From positions 1-34,476 of the forward strand of contig CAJQRM010000020.1 in NCBI GenBank assembly GCA_905612275.1: 34,476 nucleotides of DNA. Direction: 5' to 3'. The translations under genes and the position numbers were made by a program. Position 1 is the first letter of the stretch, and every line of letters starts with the position of its first letter. The notes beneath the pieces were generated by a model. The model saw only the letters and a list, made by a program, of their open reading frames with translations, was not told where the DNA came from and searched no databases. This DNA comes from an uncultured Candidatus Nitrosopumilus sp. (GTDB lineage Archaea; Thermoproteota; Nitrososphaeria; Nitrososphaerales; Nitrosopumilaceae). Positions 1 to 6,691 of the stretch are shown here, one piece after another.

Positions 1-982
1 TATCTTGTTCATTGACTTGAGAAATTTGTTGCATTAATGTAGGATCTGCTGCAACTGCTGAAAATGTCATATGTGTAGTTCCAATGAAATTGGCACCTAA
101 TCCCTTGAGACCTTTCCACAAATCTACAATAGCATCTCTATTTGGAACGAAATCTCTACTGTCACATCCATAAAGTAACATCTCATCTGAATGTAACCAA
201 ATTGAATCAAATCCATAATCTAAGTTAGTTTTTGCTTCATGCTGCAGTCTATCTAGCGGCAAGTCTTTTTTTGATCTTTTATTGACATCACAAAAGTCAC
301 ATCCTCTTCCACATCCTCTCATTGCTTCAATTAATGAGTTAATTGTAGGACCTTCAATAACTGGAATATTTTCTAAATTTCTTACAAAACAATGCATTAA
401 TTCTGGCGCATCATTTTTTTCTAAATCTTGAAATAAATCAACTGCTAGTTCATCTGCTTCTCCAACAACAACTGTATCAATTCCGTGAATTTTCATTCTG
501 TCTGATTTTGCTAATTCCCATGCTCCATTACCTCCAACTACTACTTTGAAATCATATTTCTTTTTGAGTTGAATAATATTTGCACACATTTTTTTAAATT
601 TCATTGCTACATAGGATAATTTTTCTGGTGACATTGTTGTAGTAACTGGGGCCATTCCTAGAGGATCCATTACATTAATTCCAACAACTTTGGTATCTGG
701 TCCAATTGATTTTTGAAGCATTTCTGGATGTGCCATGAATACCTCTTCTTTTTTGTATCCTCCTTGAAGTAGTGAACTTTCAATTCTTCTTAATCCAACT
801 TGAGCTACTTTTACTTCTCCAGTAATTGGGTCAGTTTCTACTGATGGACAAAATACTTTATCAAAAACCCATTCTGGTAAAACTTCGTATGGACCACATG
901 CGATAAATCCATACAAAAAATTTCCTCTATAATTTGTCATTAAACTACGGTCTGCAGTAAGAACAACACGTTTACCGGCCAA
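1..982 (-). CDS. Radical SAM protein, probably with N-terminal cobalamin-binding-like domain (3' end cut off by window)
   Basis: The reverse-strand frame is open from a TTG at 982 to the window edge, giving about 327 residues without the C-terminus. Around residues 221-228 lies CGRGCDFC, the CxxxCxxC motif that binds the [4Fe-4S] cluster of radical SAM enzymes. The preceding ~200 residues contain alpha/beta stretches (VVGINVMDPLG, FKVVVGGNGAWEL, GIDTVVVGEADELA) like the B12-binding Rossmann domain of B12-dependent radical SAM proteins. The TTG is chosen because GGAG sits just upstream (987-990) and the reading GKRVVLTADRSLM begins there; the first in-frame ATG is at 940. Substrate unknown: it could be a methyltransferase or another B12-radical SAM enzyme. 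The radical SAM call is firm, the B12 domain less so. Confidence 0.8.
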   Translation of the reverse strand, partial: MAGKRVVLTADRSLMTNYRGNFLYGFIACGPYEVLPEWVFDKVFCPSVETDPITGEVKVAQVGLRRIESSLLQGGYKKEEVFMAHPEMLQKSIGPDTKVVGINVMDPLGMAPVTTTMSPEKLSYVAMKFKKMCANIIQLKKKYDFKVVVGGNGAWELAKSDRMKIHGIDTVVVGEADELAVDLFQDLEKNDAPELMHCFVRNLENIPVIEGPTINSLIEAMRGCGRGCDFCDVNKRSKKDLPLDRLQHEAKTNLDYGFDSIWLHSDEMLLYGCDSRDFVPNRDAIVDLWKGLKGLGANFIGTTHMTFSAVAADPTLMQQISQVNEQD

Positions 983-1004
983 CTATCTCCAATCCTTAAA
1001 CTAT

Positions 1005-1014
1005 CTTATATATC
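1005..1014 (-). promoter_or_regulatory. TATA-like box for the radical SAM gene
   Basis: On the reverse strand GATATATAAG is centred about 26 bases before the TTG at 982. That spacing predicts a transcript starting at or within a few bases of the start codon. Inferred from sequence only. Confidence 0.5.
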
Positions 1015-1096
1015 ATTTACGAGCACAGTAAACCTAGTTTTATTATTATTTGGATATTTTTCTTTTTTCTTAATGGTCAACAAATATTTTCACAAT

Positions 1097-1105
1097 CTTA
1101 AATAT
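1097..1105 (+). promoter_or_regulatory. TATA-like box for the first PEFG-CTERM gene
   Basis: CTTAAATAT lies about 27 bases before the GTG at 1128, which predicts a leaderless mRNA and supports that GTG as the start. Confidence 0.5.
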
Positions 1106-1127
1106 TACAAATTGAGTTTAAGAATTA

Positions 1128-2015
1128 GTGAAAACTCTATTAATGATTTTTACACTATTTGGAATTTTAATTACAAGTGTTGGGACTACAACAGCTTTTG
1201 GCCAAAACGAATCAATTATTCTGAATATAGATAAAACATCCTATTTGGAAGGAGAGACGATTTCAATATCCGGTGAAATCAAAAATATGATTGCAAGTAA
1301 TCAGATTAGCCTAATAATTCAATCCCCTAATGGAAATTTAGTTGCACTTGATCAAATGACGATTGGTTCAGATAAGCAATTTAGTACAGAAATTAAACTG
1401 GGTGGAAAATTAATGAAGCAAGAAGGAACTTACACAATTAAAGTTCAATATGGGGAGCAGTCAATAACAACATCATTTGAATTTGGAGGAGTTATAGATA
1501 TGCCTGAAAATGCATTAGAAGAAACAATAGTTGAAGATACAGTTGAAGATATAGTAATAGAGGATCCTGCTATTGTGGATTCAATTGTTACTGCAACCAC
1601 TCTCACAATTCAAGATTCTACAGATTTAATATTATATGAAATTACAAATGGAAAAATAACAAATGTAATTCCAGACCTGGATGCAGTTTCTTTACTAATT
1701 GATATTGAAGCAATAGATGATGGCTCAATAACATTAACAATTCCAAGGTCAGTGTTAGATTCAACAATTAATGATAACGACGATGAATTTTTTGTATTAG
1801 TTGATGGTGAAGAAGTAGACTTTGAGGAAATAACAACATCAACAGATAGAACATTAACCATTGAATTTTTAGCAGGATCTGAGCAAATTGAAATTATCGG
1901 TACCTTTGTAATTCCAGAGTTTGGTACAATTGCAGCCATGATTCTAGCAGTAGCAATTATCTCAATAATTGCAATTTCTGCAAAATCAAGACTTAGCATA
2001 CCATCAAGATATTAA
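1128..2015 (+). CDS. PEFG-CTERM secreted surface protein 1
   Basis: This 295-residue exported protein starts with GTG. An N-terminal signal peptide (about residues 1-25, hydrophobic LLMIFTLFGILITSVG, likely cleaved near TAFG-Q) is followed by an Ig-like beta domain (about 30-120) with the phrases SYLEGETISISGEI and GTYTIKVQYG. An acidic linker (EDTVEDIVIEDPAIV) leads to a second beta domain (about 155-255). The C-terminus reads IPEFGTIAAMILAVAIISIIAISAKSR: a PEFG motif, a transmembrane helix and a basic tail, the layout of thaumarchaeal PEFG-CTERM sorting signals, which are thought to be processed by an archaeosortase (none in this window). It is first of four tandem paralogues. Its last ~130 bases are nearly identical to those of the third gene. 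Ligand and precise role unknown. Confidence 0.88.
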   Translation: MKTLLMIFTLFGILITSVGTTTAFGQNESIILNIDKTSYLEGETISISGEIKNMIASNQISLIIQSPNGNLVALDQMTIGSDKQFSTEIKLGGKLMKQEGTYTIKVQYGEQSITTSFEFGGVIDMPENALEETIVEDTVEDIVIEDPAIVDSIVTATTLTIQDSTDLILYEITNGKITNVIPDLDAVSLLIDIEAIDDGSITLTIPRSVLDSTINDNDDEFFVLVDGEEVDFEEITTSTDRTLTIEFLAGSEQIEIIGTFVIPEFGTIAAMILAVAIISIIAISAKSRLSIPSRY

Positions 2016-2024
2016 AGTTACAAC

Positions 2025-2031
2025 TTTTTTT
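2025..2031 (+). terminator. T-run terminator after PEFG gene 1
   Basis: Seven T residues preceded by TTACAAC lie ten bases after the stop. The same TTACAAC plus T7 follows genes 2 and 3, consistent with T-tract termination in archaea. Confidence 0.4.
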
Positions 2032-2037
2032 CATGTG

Positions 2038-2063
2038 TTATATATACATAAATACCGAGGTAT
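2038..2063 (+). promoter_or_regulatory. Promoter of PEFG gene 2 with a small inverted repeat
   Basis: A TATA-like stretch (TTATATATACATAAATA) is followed at once by the inverted repeat ATACC-GA-GGTAT (2052-2063). The repeat lies between TATA and the ATG at 2079, where a repressor could block polymerase. The promoter of gene 3 shares TATACATAAATA but not the inverted repeat. Confidence 0.45.
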
Positions 2064-2078
2064 CCTGATTTCAACTAG

Positions 2079-2951
2079 ATGAATTTCAAAAATTCAACAC
2101 GATCAATTAGTCTAGTCCTAATGGCAGTAGCATTAATGTCAGTAACTTCGGTTAATCAAGACGTCTTTGCAGTAGACTCTGGAATGTCATTAACAGCTAC
2201 AGCAGAGGACGGATCAAACACCATCTCATTCACTGGAACAACTACCTCAAACACACAATACGTTTCGTTTGTAGCAGTTAGTCCAAATGGACAAAATGTT
2301 GTTAGCGTTGATCAAGTAACACCAGATGCAAATGGCGAATTTAGTACAGAATTCAATGTTTCTAATTGGAAACAAGATGGAATGTATAAAATAACAGCCA
2401 GTCATGGACAATCAAATCTATACACCATTACACTTAATGTTGAAGTAACTGGTGGAGCAACTGCAGAAACATCTACAAGCGATTCTAGTATGGTAACGAA
2501 TCAATCTAACTATGATTTATCCGACCCATACGCCACAGTAGCAGAAGAAGATGCACGTGGATTATCAATTGCAGCAAATGCAATGGAAGGATCAGATACT
2601 ATTGAGATAACTGGTGTCACCAGTAAAACCTTTGAAGATGTTGTATTCACAGTAACAGCACCAAATGGAAATCTAGTTAGTGTTGATCAAGTATCACCAG
2701 ATTCAAGTGGTGACTTTGCTACAGACATTTCAGTCGGAGGACCTCTATGGTCACAAGACGGGGCATACACAGTTACTGCTCAACAAGGAAGTGGCAATAG
2801 TAATTTCATAGATTCAGTAGAAGTTGACATTGCAGATGGATTAGTAGTTCCAGAGTTTGGTACAATTGCAGCCATGATTCTAGCAGTAGCAATTATCTCA
2901 ATAATTGCAATTTCTGCAAAATCAAGACTTAGCATCGTTCCAAGATACTAA
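2079..2951 (+). CDS. PEFG-CTERM secreted surface protein 2 (two Ig-like modules)
   Basis: The protein has 290 residues and a signal peptide (about 1-32, SLVLMAVALMSVTSV, cleavage probably near VFA-VD). Unlike its neighbours it carries two copies of the Ig-like module: one at about 33-125 (VAVSPNGQNVVSVDQVTP, DGMYKITASHGQ) and one at about 160-250 (FTVTAPNGNLVSVDQVSP, DGAYTVTAQQGS), separated by a Ser/Thr-rich linker. The second acidic beta domain of genes 1, 3 and 4 is missing. It ends with VPEFGTIAAMILAVAIISIIAISAKSR, a PEFG-CTERM signal. The final 133 bases around the stop match those after gene 3 with one mismatch. It probably contributes to the cell envelope; binding partner unknown. Confidence 0.88.
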   Translation: MNFKNSTRSISLVLMAVALMSVTSVNQDVFAVDSGMSLTATAEDGSNTISFTGTTTSNTQYVSFVAVSPNGQNVVSVDQVTPDANGEFSTEFNVSNWKQDGMYKITASHGQSNLYTITLNVEVTGGATAETSTSDSSMVTNQSNYDLSDPYATVAEEDARGLSIAANAMEGSDTIEITGVTSKTFEDVVFTVTAPNGNLVSVDQVSPDSSGDFATDISVGGPLWSQDGAYTVTAQQGSGNSNFIDSVEVDIADGLVVPEFGTIAAMILAVAIISIIAISAKSRLSIVPRY

Positions 2952-2960
2952 AATTACAAC

Positions 2961-2980
2961 TTTTTTTCATTTTTTTCTTT
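2961..2980 (+). terminator. Double T-run terminator after PEFG gene 2
   Basis: Two T7 runs separated by CA, then CTTT, follow the stop codon. The block is identical to the one after gene 3. Confidence 0.4.
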
Positions 2981-2984
2981 GTTC

Positions 2985-2998
2985 ATTATACATAAATA
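2985..2998 (+). promoter_or_regulatory. TATA-like box of PEFG gene 3
   Basis: ATTATACATAAATA lies about 30 bases before the ATG at 3024, predicting a start site a few bases ahead of the codon. Confidence 0.45.
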
Positions 2999-3023
2999 GA
3001 GATATTCCCGTTTCCCAAATAAC

Positions 3024-3854
3024 ATGAATAGCACCACATCGTTAATGCTAGTAGCCCTAGTAGCAATAGTTGGTACCATGAGCATAGCTTCGGAAGCACA
3101 TGCATCTGCCATTCCACTAACAGTTGAAGCAGATCAATCCGTATATGAGCATGATACTAAAATTACAGTTACAGGACAAGTAGCAAACGTAATTCCAGGA
3201 GATGTACCAATCACACTTACTGTGGTTAATCCATTAAATTCACTTGTTACAATTGATCAAATCAATGTATCAAATGATGGAAGTTTCACAACAAGTGTAA
3301 GTACAGCTGGTAATTTATGGAAATACGATGGTACATACACCATTAGAGTAAACTATGGCAGTTTAGACAATAAAGTCACAGTTGAACTAACTGGTGGAGT
3401 TTCAACTGACGCAAAACACACAGATCATAGTGATGAAGAAATGCATCACGATGGTGTTGAGTGTGGTTCAAATGAAGTAGCAATACTTGATGCATGCACA
3501 TCATATGATATTTCAGGTGGACACGTAATCAGTGCAACAGTAAACACAAATGATAATTCAGTTATCATCAACATCGATGCCGATGATGATGGTACATTGA
3601 CAATCAGTCCTTCAGAATCAACACAAAACGGTATCTTTATGGTATTAGTTGATGGCGAGGAATCAGACGATGCAGAGATTAACGGTAACACAGTTACTGT
3701 TCCATTCTTTGCAGGAACTGAGCAAATTGAAATTATCGGTACCTTTGTAATTCCAGAGTTTGGCACAATTGCAGCCATGATTCTAGCAGTAGCAATTATC
3801 TCAATAATTGCAATTTCTGCAAAATCAAGACTTAGCATCGTTCCAAGATACTAA
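3024..3854 (+). CDS. PEFG-CTERM secreted surface protein 3 with His/Asp-rich linker
   Basis: This exported protein has 276 residues and a signal peptide (about 1-28, LMLVALVAIVGTMSIASEAHA). An Ig-like module (about 30-123) contains SVYEHDTKITVTGQV and YDGTYTIRVNYGS. The linker at about 128-148 is rich in His and acidic residues (KHTDHSDEEMHHDG) and is followed by Cys147 and Cys158, which could form a disulfide. A second beta domain with NIDADDDGTLTI (about 165-245) precedes IPEFGTIAAMILAVAIISIIAISAKSR, the PEFG-CTERM anchor. The His cluster suggests metal binding (copper or another transition metal), which is inference. It shares 128 bases of 3' coding DNA with gene 1 (two mismatches) and 133 bases with gene 2 (one mismatch). 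Confidence 0.88.
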   Translation: MNSTTSLMLVALVAIVGTMSIASEAHASAIPLTVEADQSVYEHDTKITVTGQVANVIPGDVPITLTVVNPLNSLVTIDQINVSNDGSFTTSVSTAGNLWKYDGTYTIRVNYGSLDNKVTVELTGGVSTDAKHTDHSDEEMHHDGVECGSNEVAILDACTSYDISGGHVISATVNTNDNSVIINIDADDDGTLTISPSESTQNGIFMVLVDGEESDDAEINGNTVTVPFFAGTEQIEIIGTFVIPEFGTIAAMILAVAIISIIAISAKSRLSIVPRY

Positions 3855-3863
3855 AATTACAAC

Positions 3864-3883
3864 TTTTTTTCATTTTTTTCTTT
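3864..3883 (+). terminator. Double T-run terminator after PEFG gene 3
   Basis: The same T7-CA-T7-CTTT block as after gene 2, directly downstream of the stop. Confidence 0.4.
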
Positions 3884-3895
3884 TTCATAGTAAAA

Positions 3896-3908
3896 GAGAT
3901 ATACAAAT
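3896..3908 (+). promoter_or_regulatory. TATA-like box of PEFG gene 4
   Basis: AGATATACAAATT is centred about 24 bases before the ATG at 3925, so the transcript is predicted to be leaderless. Confidence 0.45.
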
Positions 3909-3924
3909 TTGTGTTTGAACTATT

Positions 3925-4728
3925 ATGAAGATTACATTATTTTGTGTTTTAATGCTTTTAGCAGTAACTTCTATGGGAACTGCTTTTGCAGAGGGATCTT
4001 TAATTTCAGTACAAACAGATAATGGTAATTATGATGAGGAGGACACAATCGTCATTTCAGGAAAAGTAACCACATTGATAGGTGATACACAAGTTACCCT
4101 GCAATTATTCCAAGAATCAACTTTGATTGAAATAGCACAAATCAAAGTCGCACAAGATGGAAATTATTCAACTACAATAAATGCCTGGGGTCCATTATGG
4201 CAAAACCAAGGGACATACCTGATCAAAGTGACATATGGTGAAGATAATGTTGCTGAAACATCATTCAATTATACACCAAAATCAGAGATAATTGAAATAA
4301 CAGAAACGATCGAAGTAGGTGCAGGAGATACCGGAACATTTGATATCAGGTATACCATTAGGGGAGGAACAATTGAGACCATAGACGTGGACCCTGAGAA
4401 TTTGGGATTATTAGTAAAAATTACTTCGTTACATGATGGAAAACTTATTCTAGAATTACCTCGAGAATTTATAGATGCTGAAAAACAAAATGGTAAAGAT
4501 GAAGAATTCATTATTATCATAAATGATGTTCAAACAACATATGAAGAATCATTATCTTTTTCAGAATTTAGAATCTTAACAATTGATTTTGACCAAGGAG
4601 ATTCAGAAATTCAAATTATTGGAACATATGTTATTCCAGAATTTGGGACCATAGTGATGATAATTTTAACAATTGGAATAATGGCATCAATTTTACTAAC
4701 TAAAAATAGATTTCAAATTAAAATTTAA
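3925..4728 (+). CDS. PEFG-CTERM secreted surface protein 4
   Basis: The protein has 267 residues: signal peptide (about 1-22, LFCVLMLLAVTSMGTAFA), Ig-like module (about 25-112, DEEDTIVISGKV, QGTYLIKVTYG), second acidic beta domain (about 125-235) and a PEFG anchor (VIPEFGTIVMIILTIGIMASILL). It has the same architecture as proteins 1 and 3. Its anchor DNA and protein have diverged, so it has not taken part in the sequence sharing seen in genes 1-3. The stop codon overlaps the stop of the convergent cysteine desulfurase gene by three bases. Surface role inferred from the family; ligand unknown. Confidence 0.87.
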   Translation: MKITLFCVLMLLAVTSMGTAFAEGSLISVQTDNGNYDEEDTIVISGKVTTLIGDTQVTLQLFQESTLIEIAQIKVAQDGNYSTTINAWGPLWQNQGTYLIKVTYGEDNVAETSFNYTPKSEIIEITETIEVGAGDTGTFDIRYTIRGGTIETIDVDPENLGLLVKITSLHDGKLILELPREFIDAEKQNGKDEEFIIIINDVQTTYEESLSFSEFRILTIDFDQGDSEIQIIGTYVIPEFGTIVMIILTIGIMASILLTKNRFQIKI

Positions 4729-5894
4729 TTTTTAGAACCAAAAGAATATTTTTCTTTAAATGGGGAAACTGCGCGAAGTTCTTCAACTACCTTTTTGAGA
4801 ATATCTACAGTTTCATTAATTTCCTTTTCAGTATTAAAAATTCCAACAGTTAGACGTAGAGAACCTGTTATTTGTTCAAGTGAAAATCCCATTGATTCCA
4901 AAACATGAGAGGCCTTTTGTGTATTAACTGAACATGCTGAACCAGTAGATGCTGCAATTCCATATTCATCAAGTTTGATTATGAGATCTTCACCATTAAC
5001 TCCAAGAAAAGTAAAATGTGCATTATTAGATAGACGAGATTCAGAATGACCATTAAATGTGGTTTCTGGAATTTTATTCAACACTTTTTCAACCAATAAA
5101 GTTTGAAGTTTTTTAATTGATGAAATATTTTCAATTAAATTATTTTGAGCAATTTCACATGCTTGGCCAAATCCTACAATACTTGCAACATTTTCAGTAC
5201 CTGACCTTAATCTAAATTCTTGCCCACCTCCCAAAATAATTGGATCTATTTTTACCCCATCTTTGATGTATAGTGCACCAATTCCCTTTGGTCCATGAAG
5301 TTTATGGGCTGAAATTGATAGTAAATCTATGTCTAATTCTTTTACATCCACAGGGAGTTTCCCTACTGCTTGAACCGCATCTGTATGAAAAAGAACCCCA
5401 TTTTCATGACATATTTTTGCAATTTTTGCAATTGGTTGAATGGTACCAACTTCATTATTTCCAAACATTACCGAAACAAGGCTTGTTTTTTTAGAGATGA
5501 TATTTTCTAAATCTGATGTATCAATCATTCCAAATTTATCTACTGGTAGATAATCAACGTGGAATCCTTTTGAATTCAGTTTTTTACAAGGCTCTAAAAT
5601 TGCATCATGTTCAATGGATGATGTAATAATTTGACTAGATGGAAATTGTGATGAAATTCCAACTAATGCCGTATTGTTAGATTCAGTTCCACCAGAAGTA
5701 ATTAAAATTTCAACAGGATCTGCATTAATTAGAGATGCAATTTGTTTTCGTGCTTTATGAATTGCTTTCCGGGTTAATCTACCATATCGATGTATTGATG
5801 ATGGATTTCCATATTGTTCTTTAAGAAAAGGTAGCATTGAATTTAATACATCACCATGAATTTGAGTTGATGCTGCATTATCCAGATAAATCAA
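4725..5894 (-). CDS. iscS: Cysteine desulfurase (NifS/IscS family)
   Basis: This PLP enzyme takes sulfur from cysteine, forms a persulfide on its own cysteine and passes it to acceptors. It is full length at 389 residues. The N-terminus MIYLDNAAST is typical. TSGGTESNN (67-74) and EHDAI precede the PLP lysine Lys198 in SAHKLHGPKG; the catalytic cysteine is Cys321 in STGSACS. The start is TTG, forming a TTGA overlap with the larE stop, so it is the last gene of larC-larE-iscS and probably translationally coupled. No IscU-type scaffold is beside it. The context suggests it feeds LarE as well as, or instead of, general Fe-S assembly. Whether IscS-like or NifS-like is not decidable here. Confidence 0.92.
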   Translation of the reverse strand: MIYLDNAASTQIHGDVLNSMLPFLKEQYGNPSSIHRYGRLTRKAIHKARKQIASLINADPVEILITSGGTESNNTALVGISSQFPSSQIITSSIEHDAILEPCKKLNSKGFHVDYLPVDKFGMIDTSDLENIISKKTSLVSVMFGNNEVGTIQPIAKIAKICHENGVLFHTDAVQAVGKLPVDVKELDIDLLSISAHKLHGPKGIGALYIKDGVKIDPIILGGGQEFRLRSGTENVASIVGFGQACEIAQNNLIENISSIKKLQTLLVEKVLNKIPETTFNGHSESRLSNNAHFTFLGVNGEDLIIKLDEYGIAASTGSACSVNTQKASHVLESMGFSLEQITGSLRLTVGIFNTEKEINETVDILKKVVEELRAVSPFKEKYSFGSKN

Positions 5895-6691
5895 TTTGTA
5901 ACCACATTAATTTTTCCAGGTTTATACCCATCTTTATCAATTTCAACAGAAGTGAATCCAATTATTTTTAATTTTTCATTTAGTTGATTCATAATGTTAT
6001 CATCAAATATAGAAATCATTTTTTTATCCACTTCAATTTTTGCCGAACCATCAAAATCTCTAACTCTAACCTGTTTAAGATTAGTAAGTTGTTTGACAAG
6101 AGTCTCTCCAAATTCAATTCGAGTTAACTTTTCAGCAGTTACTCTTTGACCCCATGGAATTCTAGATGCCAAACAAGAATTGGAAGGTCTATCATATACT
6201 GATAGCCCAACAGATTTTGCAATTTCTCGAATTTGAGATTTTAAAAATTTAGTTTCTACAAGAGGACTTCGTATCCCATTTTCTCTGAGTGCTTGAATTC
6301 CAGGTCTATAATCACCTAAATCATCAAGATTGGTACCATCAACTATGATTTTTACGTCATGTTTTTTAGCCAATTCAATTAGATGTTCACCTAATTCCAT
6401 TCTACAATGAAAACATCGCTTTGAATCATTTTTTACAAATTCTTCATTTTCAAGTTCACTATAATCTAAAAGAATTTGTTCAATACCTATTTCAGAACAT
6501 ACTTGTTTTGCTGACAAAAGTTCTTCTTCAGATAAAGTTTTGTAATCTGCAGTAACTGCAATAGCAGAATTTCCTAATGCCTGAAAAGCAGCATATGCAA
6601 CAACAGCACTATCTACTCCTCCTGACAATGCAATCATCACTTTAGTTTTATCTTCAAACCATTTTACTAAATTATTTAATTTATTCATCAT
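5891..6691 (-). CDS. larE: LarE, pyridinium-3,5-biscarboxylate sulfur transferase (nickel-pincer nucleotide synthesis)
   Basis: LarE converts P2CMN to the dithiocarboxylate P2TMN using ATP. The 266-residue protein has the PP-loop SGGVDS at residues 23-28 and the family signature PSNSCLASRIPWG (169-181), whose Cys173 corresponds to the sulfur-donor cysteine of Lactobacillus LarE. It also has Cys93 and Cys96 in RCFHC. Such a three-cysteine set is associated with LarE homologues that hold a [4Fe-4S] cluster rather than sacrificing their own cysteine; assigning this protein to that type is inference. The ATG overlaps the larC stop as ATGA, with GAGG just upstream. The TGA stop overlaps the start of the cysteine desulfurase gene. 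Confidence 0.9.
   Translation of the reverse strand: MMNKLNNLVKWFEDKTKVMIALSGGVDSAVVAYAAFQALGNSAIAVTADYKTLSEEELLSAKQVCSEIGIEQILLDYSELENEEFVKNDSKRCFHCRMELGEHLIELAKKHDVKIIVDGTNLDDLGDYRPGIQALRENGIRSPLVETKFLKSQIREIAKSVGLSVYDRPSNSCLASRIPWGQRVTAEKLTRIEFGETLVKQLTNLKQVRVRDFDGSAKIEVDKKMISIFDDNIMNQLNEKLKIIGFTSVEIDKDGYKPGKINVVTN

Larger units (their letters stand above)
1872..3883 (+). repeat. Nearly identical 3' cassettes of PEFG genes 1-3
   Basis: Three direct copies encode the PEFG-CTERM anchor: 1872-1999, 2848-2980 and 3711-3883. Copies 2 and 3 agree over 133 bases, including the stop codon and the T-run terminator, with one mismatch (the third base of the Gly codon in PEFG). Copies 1 and 3 agree over 128 bases with two mismatches. 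Copies 1 and 2 are identical over the 88 bases 1912-1999 and 2848-2935. Upstream coding DNA is clearly different. Confidence 0.9.

Noticed and set aside
1610-3838. Two reverse-strand frames (1610-1999 and 3446-3838) whose products begin with the same ~40 residues
   Set aside because: They are antisense to PEFG genes 1 and 3; the identical beginnings are caused by the duplicated anchor DNA, not by a real protein family.
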